Below are positions 17,118-25,421 of a DNA stretch of 64,000 nt, in pieces (within the stretch, counting starts at the first letter, position 1; each line of letters begins with the position of its first letter). A program made the position numbers and the translations under genes. The stretch covers positions 1,922,001-1,986,000 of the forward strand of contig NZ_CP011504.1 of the NCBI RefSeq assembly GCF_001028665.1, written 5' to 3'. The notes below the pieces were generated by a model that made no database searches, was not told the DNA's origin, and saw only the letters and a list, made by a program, of their open reading frames with translations. The stretch comes from Burkholderia pyrrocinia (GTDB lineage: Bacteria > Pseudomonadota > Gammaproteobacteria > Burkholderiales > Burkholderiaceae).

Positions 17118-17191
17118 CAACGGTGCCGCGACACGCGCGGCGCCGCCCATCATGCACCCGGGACAACCCGGGGCCATGGCAGGAGACAAAC

Positions 17192-18517
17192 ATGAGAACA
17201 AAGTTCCCCGCACCGCCGGTCCAGGGCGAGACGCTGCCACGGGACGATGCGCAGACGTTTGAAGCGGCCACCTACGCGAAGGTTGCGCGACGCCTGATCC
17301 CGTTCCTGATGTTGTGCTATCTCGGCGCGTATCTCGACCGCGTCAACGTCGGCTTCGCGAAACTGCAGATGCTCAACGACCTCCGTTTCAGCGAGACGGT
17401 CTACGGGATGGGCGCCGGCATCTTCTTCCTCGGCTACTTCCTGTTCGAAGTGCCGAGCAACCTGATCCTGCATCGCGTCGGCGCGCGCCGCTGGCTCGCC
17501 CGCATCATGCTGACGTGGGCAGTCATTTCGGCGAGCTTCGTGTTCGTCAGGTCGCCCACCGCATTCTATGTGCTGCGGTTTCTGCTCGGCGTCGCCGAAG
17601 CGGGCTTCGCACCGGGCGTGATCCTGTACCTCACGTACTGGTTCCCGTCGGCGCGCCGCGCGAAGGCGCTGTCGCTGTTCTTCATGGCGATTCCGCTGGC
17701 GGGGATCATCGGCGGGCCGCTGTCGGGCGCGATCATGCATTCGCTGCACGGCACGATGTCGATGGCGGGCTGGAAGTGGTTGTTCCTGCTCGAGGCGCTG
17801 CCTTCGTTCGTGCTGGGTTTTGCGATCCTGCTGTATCTCGATGACGGCATTGCCGGCGCGAAATGGCTGACCGATGCCGAAAAAGCCTTGCTGGCGCGCA
17901 ACGTGTCGGCCGACGCCGAGCACACTACCGCCCACCTGTCGATTCGTGCGTTCGTCGCCGACCGCCGCCTGTGGCTGATGGCCGCGATCTACTTCTGCGT
18001 CGTGCTCGGTCAGTACGGCCTCACGTTCTGGCTGCCCACGATCATTCGCAAGGCCGGGGTTGCCGATCCGCTGTGGGTCGGCCTGTTCACCGCGATCCCG
18101 TATGCGTGCGCAATCATCGCGCTGCCGCTGATCGGCATGAGCGCGGATCGCCGCCGCGAGCGCCGCTTCCATCTCGCGGTGCCGATGCTGATCGCGGCGG
18201 CGGGCTTCGCGACTTTGCCGACGCTCGGCAGCGTCAGTGCGTCGATCGTGTGCCTGAGCATTGCGTCCGCCGGCATCCTCGCGTCGTCGGCGCAATTCTG
18301 GTCGCTGCCCACGGCGCTGCTCGGCGGGATGTCGGCGGCGGCGGGCATCGCCGCGGTCAACTGCTTTGCCAATCTCGCGGGCTTCTTCTCGCCGGCGATC
18401 GTCGGCTGGCTGAACGACCTGACCGGCAAATCCACTGCGGGACTGCTCTTCATCTCCGTCGCGATCACGGTCGGCGCTCTGCTGGTGTTCCTGGTGCCCC
18501 GATCCGTCAATCGCTGA
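17192..18517 (+). CDS. MFS transporter, anion:cation symporter (ACS) family
   Basis: 441-aa, 12-TM permease. YLGAYLDRVNVGFAKLQML in TM1 is the signature of the ACS family (tartrate, galactarate, hexuronate, phthalate transporters), together with RFLLGVAEAGFAPGVILYLTYWFP. ATG 17192 has AGGAGACAAAC upstream. It lies between the SDR and transketolase genes and likely imports the carboxylated sugar-like substrate of this operon. Confidence 0.9.
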   Translation: MRTKFPAPPVQGETLPRDDAQTFEAATYAKVARRLIPFLMLCYLGAYLDRVNVGFAKLQMLNDLRFSETVYGMGAGIFFLGYFLFEVPSNLILHRVGARRWLARIMLTWAVISASFVFVRSPTAFYVLRFLLGVAEAGFAPGVILYLTYWFPSARRAKALSLFFMAIPLAGIIGGPLSGAIMHSLHGTMSMAGWKWLFLLEALPSFVLGFAILLYLDDGIAGAKWLTDAEKALLARNVSADAEHTTAHLSIRAFVADRRLWLMAAIYFCVVLGQYGLTFWLPTIIRKAGVADPLWVGLFTAIPYACAIIALPLIGMSADRRRERRFHLAVPMLIAAAGFATLPTLGSVSASIVCLSIASAGILASSAQFWSLPTALLGGMSAAAGIAAVNCFANLAGFFSPAIVGWLNDLTGKSTAGLLFISVAITVGALLVFLVPRSVNR

Positions 18518-18557
18518 TTCGATTTGCATTCCTTCCGAAACAATACTGGAGCTATCG

Positions 18558-19403
18558 ATGGATACCGAAACCATCCATGAAGCGGTCACGCTCGCCGAGC
18601 GCGCGTACCGTATCCGAAGAAACGCCGTGCTGATGGGCGAAGTCCAGGGGCAGGGCTATGTCGGCCAGGCGCTCGACATCGCCGACGTGCTGGCCGTCGC
18701 GTATTTCGGCGCGATGCGCTATCGCCCCGACGACTCCGAGTGGGAAGGGCGCGACCGGTTCCTGCTGTCGAACGGCCACTACGCGATCGCGCTGTACGCG
18801 GCGCTGTTCGAAGCCGGCATCCTGCCGGCCGAGGAACTCGAAACCTACGGCAGCGACGACAGTCGTCTGCCGATGTCGGGGATGGCGAGCTACACGCCCG
18901 GCATGGAAATGTCCGGCGGTTCGCTCGGGCAGGGCCTGACGATCGCCGTCGGTCGTTGCCTGGGCCTCAAGCGCAAGGGCTCGGATGCCTTCGTCTATAC
19001 GCTCTTTTCGGATGGCGAGCTCGACGAAGGTGCGATCTGGGAAGGGCTCATGTCGGCCGCGCACTGGAAGCTCGACAACCTGATCGCGATCGTCGACGTG
19101 AACAACCAGCAGGCCGATGGCCCGTCGACGCAAGTCATGGCGTTCGAGCCGCTGGTCGACAAGCTCGAAGCATTCGGCTGGTATACGCAGCGGGTCGACG
19201 GCAACGACATCGACGCGGTAAAGCTTGCGTTCGACAACGCGCGCCGACATGACAAGCCGCAGCCGCGGATCATCGTCTGCGACACGAAGATGGGGCGCGG
19301 CGTGCCGTTCCTCGAAGCACGCGAGAAGAGCCATTTCATCCGCGTCGATGCGCACGAGTGGAAGCTCGCGCTCGACGCACTCGAAGCAGGGAGACACGCA
19401 TGA
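18558..19403 (+). CDS. Transketolase, N-terminal (TPP-binding) subunit
   Basis: 281-aa protein equal to the pyrophosphate domain of transketolase. The TPP motif SDGELDEGAIWEGLMSAAHWKLDNLIAIVDVN, substrate/TPP segments LLSNGHYAIALYAAL and GGSLGQGL, and a C-terminal KMGRGVPFLE are present. Split transketolases pair with a separate C-terminal subunit, encoded immediately downstream with ATGA overlap. They occur in dedicated sugar pathways (for example apulose-4-phosphate transketolase in apiose use) rather than in the housekeeping pentose-phosphate pathway. Substrate here unknown. Confidence 0.9.
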   Translation: MDTETIHEAVTLAERAYRIRRNAVLMGEVQGQGYVGQALDIADVLAVAYFGAMRYRPDDSEWEGRDRFLLSNGHYAIALYAALFEAGILPAEELETYGSDDSRLPMSGMASYTPGMEMSGGSLGQGLTIAVGRCLGLKRKGSDAFVYTLFSDGELDEGAIWEGLMSAAHWKLDNLIAIVDVNNQQADGPSTQVMAFEPLVDKLEAFGWYTQRVDGNDIDAVKLAFDNARRHDKPQPRIIVCDTKMGRGVPFLEAREKSHFIRVDAHEWKLALDALEAGRHA

Positions 19404-20398
19404 GCACCGTCGACAACAAGCCGCGCCTGAAGACTTCCGCGATGATCGCGTCCATCGCGGCCGAGGGGCAGGCGACCCGCGCTGCGCCGTTCGGCCATGC
19501 GCTCGCGGAGCTCGCGCGCACGAACGACAACGTGATCGGCATGACGGCCGATCTCGGCAAGTACACCGACCTGCACATCTTCGCGAAGGAATTTCCCGAA
19601 CGCTATTACCAGATGGGGATGGCCGAGCAACTGCTGATGGGCGCCGCCGCGGGCTTCGCGCACGAAGGAGCGCAGCCGTTCGTCACCACCTATGCGGTGT
19701 TCGCGACGCGCCGCGCGTACGACTTCATCCATCAGGCTATCGCCGAGGACAATCTCGACGTGAAGCTCGTGTGCGCGTTGCCGGGCCTCACGACCGGTTA
19801 CGGGCCGAGTCACCAGGCCGCCGAAGATCTGGCGCTGATGCGTGCAATGCCGAACATGACGGTGATCGACCCGTGCGATGCGCTGGATATCGAGCAGATG
19901 GTGCCGGCCATTGCTGCGCACAAGGGGCCGGTATACGCACGACTGCTGCGTGGAAACGTGCCGGCCGTGCTCGATGAATACGATTACCGTTTCGAACTCG
20001 GCAAGGCCAAGCTGCTGCGCGACGGTAACGACGTGCTGCTGATCTCGTCCGGGATCATGACGATGCGCGCGCTCGAGGTTGCGAAGGCACTTGAAGCCGA
20101 TCGCGTCGATGTGGCCGTGCTGCATGTGCCGACGATCAAGCCGCTCGATACGGCAACCATCGTTCGCGAGGCGGCGCGCAAGGGACGCATGGTGATCGTC
20201 GCCGAGAACCATACGGTGATCGGCGGGCTCGGCGAAGCGGTGGCGACCGTACTGCTGGCGGCCGGCGTTGCCGTGCCGTTCCGGCAGATCGGGCTACCCG
20301 ATGCGTATCTCGCTGCGGGTGCGTTGCCGACGTTGCACGACCGTTACGGGATCTCGGTAGGCGCTATGCGAGCGAAGATCAGGTCTTGGCTCGGATGA
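19400..20398 (+). CDS. Transketolase, C-terminal (Pyr) subunit
   Basis: 332-aa partner subunit with the pyrimidine-binding domain (ADLGKYTDLHIFAKEFPERYYQMGMAEQLLMGAAAGFAHEG, containing the catalytic Glu in MAEQ) and the transketolase C-terminal domain (IVAENHTVIGGLGEAVATVL). Start ATG 19400 overlaps the upstream stop. It ends the operon; no clear terminator was found downstream. Confidence 0.9.
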   Translation: MSTVDNKPRLKTSAMIASIAAEGQATRAAPFGHALAELARTNDNVIGMTADLGKYTDLHIFAKEFPERYYQMGMAEQLLMGAAAGFAHEGAQPFVTTYAVFATRRAYDFIHQAIAEDNLDVKLVCALPGLTTGYGPSHQAAEDLALMRAMPNMTVIDPCDALDIEQMVPAIAAHKGPVYARLLRGNVPAVLDEYDYRFELGKAKLLRDGNDVLLISSGIMTMRALEVAKALEADRVDVAVLHVPTIKPLDTATIVREAARKGRMVIVAENHTVIGGLGEAVATVLLAAGVAVPFRQIGLPDAYLAAGALPTLHDRYGISVGAMRAKIRSWLG

Positions 20399-20593
20399 CG
20401 GACCGGAATCGCGGGTATGCCGGGAGAATGGTATCTCGCGCTTCGACGTTATTGCGGCTGCTTTCCTGATCCGGCCAAATGCTCCCGGGCAAGTCAGCGG
20501 TTTGCTTGGGAGAGCCGATGCGACCAGACATCGACGGCTTGGATATCACATTTTCAGCGATGTTGCGTGGGTTTTCGGCGGCGCCGCGCCATG
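20399..20593. other. Intergenic sequence downstream of the transketolase operon
   Basis: No gene, hairpin terminator or repeat is evident. It leads into the decayed SDR sequence. Confidence 0.5.
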
Positions 20594-20817
20594 TTAAAGC
20601 GATGCGCCGCCGCACATGACGATCTGTTGCCCGGTAATTGCGTTTGCGCCGGGTCTCAGCAAAAAGCCGGTTAGCGTGGCGACTTCGTCGGACGTGAAGA
20701 AGCTTCCGATCAGTGGCAGGCGGGAAGGTATTGCTGCACGAGCAGGAACGGCGTGTCGGTCGCGTCGGGGACGACGACATTGACGGTGATGCCTCTCGGC
20801 TTCGGTGCACTCGCCGC
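20594..20817 (-). pseudogene. Remnant of an SDR-family oxidoreductase gene
   Basis: Two fragments in different frames on the minus strand align with the C-terminal third of a short-chain dehydrogenase. PRGITVNVVVPDATDTPFL matches the usual PRGITVNVVAPGATDT segment. FFTSDEVATLTGFLLRPGAN followed by AITGQQIVMCGGASL is a typical SDR C-terminus, ending at TAA 20594-20596. The N-terminal nucleotide-binding half is missing and a frameshift separates the fragments. Confidence 0.7.
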
Positions 20818-21199
20818 ACCGCCCGTCGACCAGCTTGCGCGCGGCATCGGCATCTCGCTTGGCTATGCGGTGAATCCCGCGGCCGACTTGCCGCTGCGCC
20901 TGTCCGACTTCCGACGATGCGGTTTGTGCCTCTCAAGTCAGAGGAACAGATGGATGTCCAGCCTTCGAGGCGCTCTTTGCTGTGAATGGTCTTGGTACAG
21001 AACCGCGCTCGGAGGTCCGTTGTGGGGTGCTAAGCCGACCTTCGGAAGTCAGGATAAGAGCGCGAGCTGACGTCTGCAGTTGGCCGAACCTGGTCGGTTG
21101 CCGTCCCGGCGGTCCGCGACGGCCTCAAACCGACCCGTTTCGGTCGTCTCACCTATTTTGGCGAACTGCCGATATCGATCGCCAACCGGTCAGCGGCTC
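20818..21199. other. Decayed sequence without an intact gene
   Basis: About 380 bp. A plus-strand frame near 20836-20915 reads ARGIGISLGYAVNPAADLPLRL, which resembles the second NPA-box half of a MIP-family channel (usual GYAVNPARDLGPRL). The match is short and I do not call a gene. Nothing else is recognisable. Confidence 0.35.
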
Positions 21200-22174
21200 C
21201 TACAAGTTGCGCAAGAACTCGATCAAGGCATCGTTGACGTGGTCGGGGGCTTCTTGCTGCAGCCAGTGTCCCGCTCGCGGAATGATTCGGGAGTCGCGAA
21301 GATTGGGGACGAGCTTCGGCATGGCGCCGATAATGTCGAGCATGCCTGGAATTGCCAGCCCGGGATCATGCTCGCCGACAAGATACAGGGCAGGAATTTG
21401 GACGAGAAGGCCGTTGAACACCGCCTGCAACTCCCAGTTGCGATCCAGATTACGGTAATAGTTCAGGCCACCCCGAAAACCCGACGCCTTGAATGCGCTC
21501 ACGAAAGTATCGAAGTCAGCGCCGTCGAGCCACCCGGGTAATGACGCGGGTTCGGGCAAGGCGTCGAGGAACCCCGTCTCACGCGAAACAAGCCCGAAAG
21601 GATTGGGGGTCTTGTCGTCACGCGGGCCGGCCTCGCCTGATGCCCAAAAATAAACTTTTCGCAGTGTAGCGGCGACATCACGCTCGAATTCGTTCTCGGC
21701 CTGCCCCGCCTGGGAAAAGTAATGCGTGTAAAACCACGCCTGCCTGGTTAGCGGAAAAAGCCGACTTGGAGTTATCGGGGGCCGGCGCATCATGGGCACC
21801 CCGAGGGCAACAACGGCGCGAAAGCGATCGGGGCGCAGCTCTGCGGCTTGCCATGCGATGGTTGCCCCCCAATCGTTTCCGACCACCACCGCGTCGGATT
21901 CTCCGAGCGTGTCCAAGATCCCCACGAGGTCGCCAACGATGTCCAGGGTCGAGTACTGCTGTGGATTCATCGGGCAATCGCTGGCACCGTAGCCGCGCAG
22001 GTCCGGTGCAACTGCGCGGAACCCGGCACTCGACAAGGCTGCCAGTTGGTGCCGCCACGCGTACGATGTCTCGGGGAACCCGTGAAGCAGCAATACCAGC
22101 GGTCCGGCACCCTGGGCGGCGACGTTCAGGCGAATGCCGTTGGCTTCGATAAAAGACTGAGTGAATGCAGACAC
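21200..22174 (-). CDS. Epoxide-hydrolase-type alpha/beta hydrolase
   Basis: 324-aa alpha/beta hydrolase. Oxyanion-hole HGFPETSYAWRHQ, nucleophile Asp in GNDWGATIAW, acidic residue in VGEHDPG and catalytic His in RAGHWLQQEAPD form an epoxide-hydrolase triad; the Tyr-containing lid (FYTHYFSQ, NYYRNLDRNW) fits. GTG 22174 is preferred because CGGAG lies 7 nt upstream and the protein then begins SAFTQSFIEANGIRLN as in homologues; ATGs at 22204 and 22219 would overlap the putative operator. It is divergent from an Rrf2 regulator. Confidence 0.85.
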   Translation of the reverse strand: MSAFTQSFIEANGIRLNVAAQGAGPLVLLLHGFPETSYAWRHQLAALSSAGFRAVAPDLRGYGASDCPMNPQQYSTLDIVGDLVGILDTLGESDAVVVGNDWGATIAWQAAELRPDRFRAVVALGVPMMRRPPITPSRLFPLTRQAWFYTHYFSQAGQAENEFERDVAATLRKVYFWASGEAGPRDDKTPNPFGLVSRETGFLDALPEPASLPGWLDGADFDTFVSAFKASGFRGGLNYYRNLDRNWELQAVFNGLLVQIPALYLVGEHDPGLAIPGMLDIIGAMPKLVPNLRDSRIIPRAGHWLQQEAPDHVNDALIEFLRNL

Positions 22175-22212
22175 GATCGCGCTCCGAGGTTTGCTTAAAG
22201 TCATGCGAAATC

Positions 22213-22229
22213 GTAACATTAAATGTCAC
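22213..22229. promoter_or_regulatory. Palindromic operator between the epoxide hydrolase and rrf2-type genes
   Basis: GTAACATTAAATGTCAC is a 17-bp palindrome with one mismatch. It lies 20 bp before the Rrf2 start (22250) and about 40 bp before the hydrolase start. This fits a shared autoregulatory site for the Rrf2-type repressor. Confidence 0.5.
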
Positions 22230-22249
22230 GAATTTCCTCCTCTAAGAAT

Positions 22250-22672
22250 ATGCAACGAGATACGCGGCTGGCCCGGCTTCTTCACGTGCTCATTCATATG
22301 CATCTGCGCGGCGGTACGACCACTTCCGAAACGATCGCGCAAATGCTGCACACGCAGCCGTCACTCGTTCGGCGCACCATGGCCGCGCTGCGTGAAGCCG
22401 GTTATGTAGAGTCGATTGCCGGCCCCAAGGGGGGCTGGGCTCTTCGTCGCGAACTGGGTGATCTAACGGTGCAAGACATCTACGCCGCGATCGCGCATAA
22501 GAGTGCGTTTGCGATCGGTGTGGCGAATGACAATCCGGCCTGCCCCGTAGAAGCGGCTGTCAACCACGTCCTCGACGATGCGCTGCGTTCGGCGGAGGAG
22601 GCGTTGCTCCGGCATCTTGCGAAAATACGTCTTTCCGACTTGGCGCGGCGTGTGAAAGCATCGACAGACTGA
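22250..22672 (+). CDS. Rrf2-family transcriptional regulator
   Basis: 140-aa winged-helix regulator. RLARLLHVLIHMHLRGG...TSETIAQMLHTQPSLVRRTMAALREAGYV is the HTH and GPKGGWALRRELGDLTVQDIYAAI the wing and dimerisation helix. Only one Cys (PACPVEA) is present in the region where IscR/NsrR have three, so an Fe-S cluster is unlikely. ATG 22250 gives the usual short N-terminus; the upstream ATG 22223 falls inside the palindrome. It probably represses the divergent epoxide hydrolase and itself. Confidence 0.88.
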   Translation: MQRDTRLARLLHVLIHMHLRGGTTTSETIAQMLHTQPSLVRRTMAALREAGYVESIAGPKGGWALRRELGDLTVQDIYAAIAHKSAFAIGVANDNPACPVEAAVNHVLDDALRSAEEALLRHLAKIRLSDLARRVKASTD

Positions 22673-23078
22673 GTGGCGCCTGCCTTCGGTGCATTAGGAG
22701 CCATCCGGTTTCGGGCGGTGAACGACGGGTTCTGGTCGGAAGCCGTCAGTAGCAGCCGAGAGGTCACCGCGCATACAGCCCTTCAGGGCGTGTCCGGGGC
22801 CCGGCGTCGTAGCTGAATGATTCGGATACCGAGAGTCGGATATAAATCATGCCTCTACGGTCGTGCAGAAGAGTGCGAGGCGAATTGACGACTTTGCTTC
22901 GGACGTAGACGAAGTGACGACATTATTTCGGCGAGACTGTCGATAAAGTCGTCAACTCAGGCGTCGAGCGCCTTGCGCGACGGGAATCGCGTGTTGACAT
23001 CTTTAACTTGCCCTACGCGACGCGGGTTGCATTTCAATGGCGTATGCCGTACGCGCATCTAAAAAAGAGGAGAAACCG
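22673..23078. other. Intergenic region with no evident gene
   Basis: About 400 bp, lower G+C than the flanks. I see no gene, tRNA or clear hairpin. A TTGACA-like sequence at 22994-22999 could be a -35 element for the small reading frame at 23079. Confidence 0.45.
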
Positions 23079-23321
23079 ATGAGACTCGAAGCTCCGGAAG
23101 TGTTGGAAGGATATTTTGGGCGGCCGGGTGACGCCGAGCAGTTGAGTGCAGGGGGCGTTCGTGCGTTATGTTCCTCCGCCGGCGATCGAGCTGGCCGTGC
23201 CCGGCTTGCGCATCGGATTCAAATTCCGGTGGACCGCCCTCGGTGGTGGTGTAGCGACCGAGGCGAAAATCACGCAGCAAGCCCGCATGACGATCACGCC
23301 CGACCTGCCGCTGCCGTTTGA
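23079..23321 (+). CDS. Small hypothetical protein, possibly a frameshifted gene
   Basis: 80-aa frame opening with MRLEAPEVLEGYFGRPGDAE behind a strong AGAGGAG Shine-Dalgarno (23066-23072). After ~30 residues the composition turns into arginine-rich antisense-like sequence. A second frame (23146-23472) carries more protein-like sequence (VRYVPPPAIELAVPGLRIGFKFRW and LPFDAQAAAKIGGLVIVISG, hydrophobic). A single indel may have split a membrane protein gene. No family recognised with confidence. Confidence 0.3.
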   Translation: MRLEAPEVLEGYFGRPGDAEQLSAGGVRALCSSAGDRAGRARLAHRIQIPVDRPRWWCSDRGENHAASPHDDHARPAAAV

Positions 23322-23490
23322 CGCGCAAGCCGCCGCAAAGATCGGCGGATTGGTTATTGTGATCTCAGGCGCCTCTTGTCGTCATGCTCACTTTCGCACT
23401 GGGCGGCTGTTGAAATTCGGAGCGGTGACCTGGCCCACTCGATCAATCGCGCTGGCTGCGCGTTTTAGGTAGCATGCCGTGGAAGCAATG

Positions 23491-23542
23491 AAAAAGGGCT
23501 CCAACGGCATAAGCGATGGTCGCTTCACTGCCGCTGGAGCCC
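23491..23542 (-). terminator. Rho-independent terminator of the tautomerase gene
   Basis: On the minus strand a long hairpin (GGGCTCCAGCGGCA pairing with TGCCGTTGGAGCCC, with an inner AAGCGA/TCGCTT stem) is followed by TTTTTC. It lies just downstream of the tautomerase stop. Confidence 0.85.
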
Positions 23543-23558
23543 GTTCAGTGCCAGCCAG

Positions 23559-23777
23559 TTACAGGCCTGCGGCCAGTGCCTTAACCCTCTCGGTTGTTAG
23601 TGCGTTGCCGGCAATGCCCCAGTCACCGCTCTTTACTTCTTCAACGATGACCCAGGTAACGGGCCGCATGTTTTCGCCCTCGATCGACACCATGGCGTCG
23701 GTAAGGGTAGAAATGATCTTTTCCTTGTCGGCTGCGGAGAAAACGCCTTCGATGACTTTTACGTTAATGAGCGGCAT
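23559..23777 (-). CDS. 4-oxalocrotonate tautomerase family protein
   Basis: 72-aa tautomerase. Catalytic Pro1 after Met removal (MPLINVKVIEG), followed by FSAADKEKIISTLTDAMVSIEGENMRPVTWVIVEEV, the standard beta-alpha-beta unit. Typical substrates are 2-hydroxymuconate-type enols, but many paralogues are promiscuous. ATG 23777 follows AAGGAAC. It is 58 bp downstream of the PatB-type gene and probably in its transcript; a terminator follows. Confidence 0.88.
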   Translation of the reverse strand: MPLINVKVIEGVFSAADKEKIISTLTDAMVSIEGENMRPVTWVIVEEVKSGDWGIAGNALTTERVKALAAGL

Positions 23778-23835
23778 AAGTGTTCCTTGGGTTCGTTTGA
23801 ATTGATGCTGCTGTCTTGCCTTACGTCGGCTTGAT

Positions 23836-25044
23836 TCAATGGTATTGCTTCACAATTGCATCTCGGATTCGTTCGAGGGACAGCCGAAGCTGCGCCCGCG
23901 GACACGCAAGATTGAGGCGCACTCTGCGGTCGCCGTTCTCGACGAACATCTCTCCGCCTTCCAGAACGACGCCTGATTTTTCAAGAAAGAAACGCGTGAG
24001 GTTGACTGAATCGTCGAAATAGGTCCGTAGGTCGATCCACGCCAGATAAGTCGCTTCCGGAACGCGAAATTTTGCTTTTGGCAAGTGATCGCTCAGAAAG
24101 CGTTGAGTCAGGGCGAAGTTCTCGTCCAGATACAGCCGCAGCGCATCCAACCACGGAGCGCCATCGCGGTACGCACCGATGGCGGCGGCGAGACTGAGCG
24201 GGTTCACGAACGGGTAGTGGCGCCGTTTCCATTCTGAGCGCAATTCCGGATCCGGGATGATGACGGTCGCGATCATCATTCCTGCCAGATTGAACGTCTT
24301 GCTAACGGCCATGCACGTGATGATGTCCGGGCTACCCGGGAACAACTTCGCCAACGGCGTGTGTGCATTTCCGGTTCTTAGCAAGTCGCAATGGATCTCG
24401 TCAGAAACAATCTTCACACCGTTTGCGATGCAGAGTTCACCCATTCGGCGCAGCTCGTCGCTTGTCCAGATCCGGCCGGTCGGATTGTGGGGGTGGCAGA
24501 GGAAAAAGAGCTTCACCGCCGGATCGCTAACTTTCGCTTCGAAGTCCTCAAAGTCGATCGAGTACTTGCCGTCGTCGGATGCGAGCATGCGCGACGTCAC
24601 GAATTCGCGATCGCGCTGAAGCGCCGCGTGTTTGAAGTATCCATAGGCCGGCGTCAGACTAAGCACTTTGTCGCCAGGGCGGCACACATATTCTACGAGC
24701 GCGAAGAGGGCAGGTATGACGCCGAGTGAGACCTGCATTTCCTCGCGAGCGAAATGCCAGCTGTATCGTTGCGCACACCAGGAGCGGAAAGCCTGATAGA
24801 GCTGCTCGTCCAGGTCCGCCGTGTAGCCGAAGATGGGATGTTTGAGGCGCTCGGTAATGGCGTCGATGGCGGCTTCGGGGGCGGCGAATTGCATGTCGGC
24901 GACCCACATCGATATCAGCTCTTCTCTCGGCATCTCGAGTGCAAGTGCAGGTGCATCCGCTCCGAACAGATAATTCGCGAAACCCTCCTCCGCCATTGCA
25001 TTTGTGTTGCGGCGGGAGATCGAGCGATCAAAGTTATAGCCCAT
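23836..25044 (-). CDS. PatB/MalY-type C-S lyase (PLP aminotransferase fold)
   Basis: 402-aa fold-type I PLP enzyme. MWVADMQFAAPEAAIDAI at the N-terminus, LCHPHNPTGRIW, SDEIHCDL and the PLP lysine in SKTFNLAG identify the MalY/PatB cystathionine beta-lyase group, which cleaves cysteine S-conjugates to thiols, pyruvate and ammonia. ATG 25044 has GGAGAATCC upstream. PatB homologues feed sulfur into tropodithietic acid in other bacteria, but this gene lies 13 kb from the biosynthetic cluster and more likely serves methionine or conjugate metabolism. Confidence 0.9.
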   Translation of the reverse strand: MGYNFDRSISRRNTNAMAEEGFANYLFGADAPALALEMPREELISMWVADMQFAAPEAAIDAITERLKHPIFGYTADLDEQLYQAFRSWCAQRYSWHFAREEMQVSLGVIPALFALVEYVCRPGDKVLSLTPAYGYFKHAALQRDREFVTSRMLASDDGKYSIDFEDFEAKVSDPAVKLFFLCHPHNPTGRIWTSDELRRMGELCIANGVKIVSDEIHCDLLRTGNAHTPLAKLFPGSPDIITCMAVSKTFNLAGMMIATVIIPDPELRSEWKRRHYPFVNPLSLAAAIGAYRDGAPWLDALRLYLDENFALTQRFLSDHLPKAKFRVPEATYLAWIDLRTYFDDSVNLTRFFLEKSGVVLEGGEMFVENGDRRVRLNLACPRAQLRLSLERIRDAIVKQYH

Positions 25045-25421
25045 ACTGGATTCTCCATGTACGAGATCAAGCGTTCAACGAGCCTCGCGCGATGCAGCTG
25101 TTGGTCTATCGCACCGACGGACGACGGCATAGCTTGACCTTTCGGTCCCATGACGCGCAACAGCTTCGAAGGCCTGCATTGACGTCGATGGGGAGTCTGA
25201 ATGTGGCATGCAACCTGAGGCGACGCGTCGGCCGGTCCGGATCATGGTCGGCCGGCCAAGTTTCGCCAGATCTTCTGATGCTATTAAATGCCGATGGGAA
25301 GCACTTCGAACGACTTGGAAAAGTTGATTCGGAGACTTCCCATGCAAGCAGTCCGAGCCCGCCGTACCTCATCTCGCGTTTATGTCGGGGACCGGAATGA
25401 TGCGTCGGCATTTCAGTCCGA
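25045..25421. other. Intergenic region with no evident gene
   Basis: 377 bp between two minus-strand genes. It must hold the PatB-type promoter. I find no convincing hairpin, repeat or small gene. Confidence 0.5.

Noticed and set aside
21678..22229. GTG at 22229 with a perfect GGAGG site as the start of a minus-strand gene
   Set aside because: The frame it opens is out of phase with the epoxide hydrolase and encodes Arg/Ser-rich antisense-like sequence.
23836..25044. PatB-like gene as part of a sulfur-tropolone pathway
   Set aside because: PatB does serve tropodithietic acid synthesis elsewhere, but this copy is 13 kb away, has its own tautomerase partner and terminator, and MalY/PatB enzymes are common.
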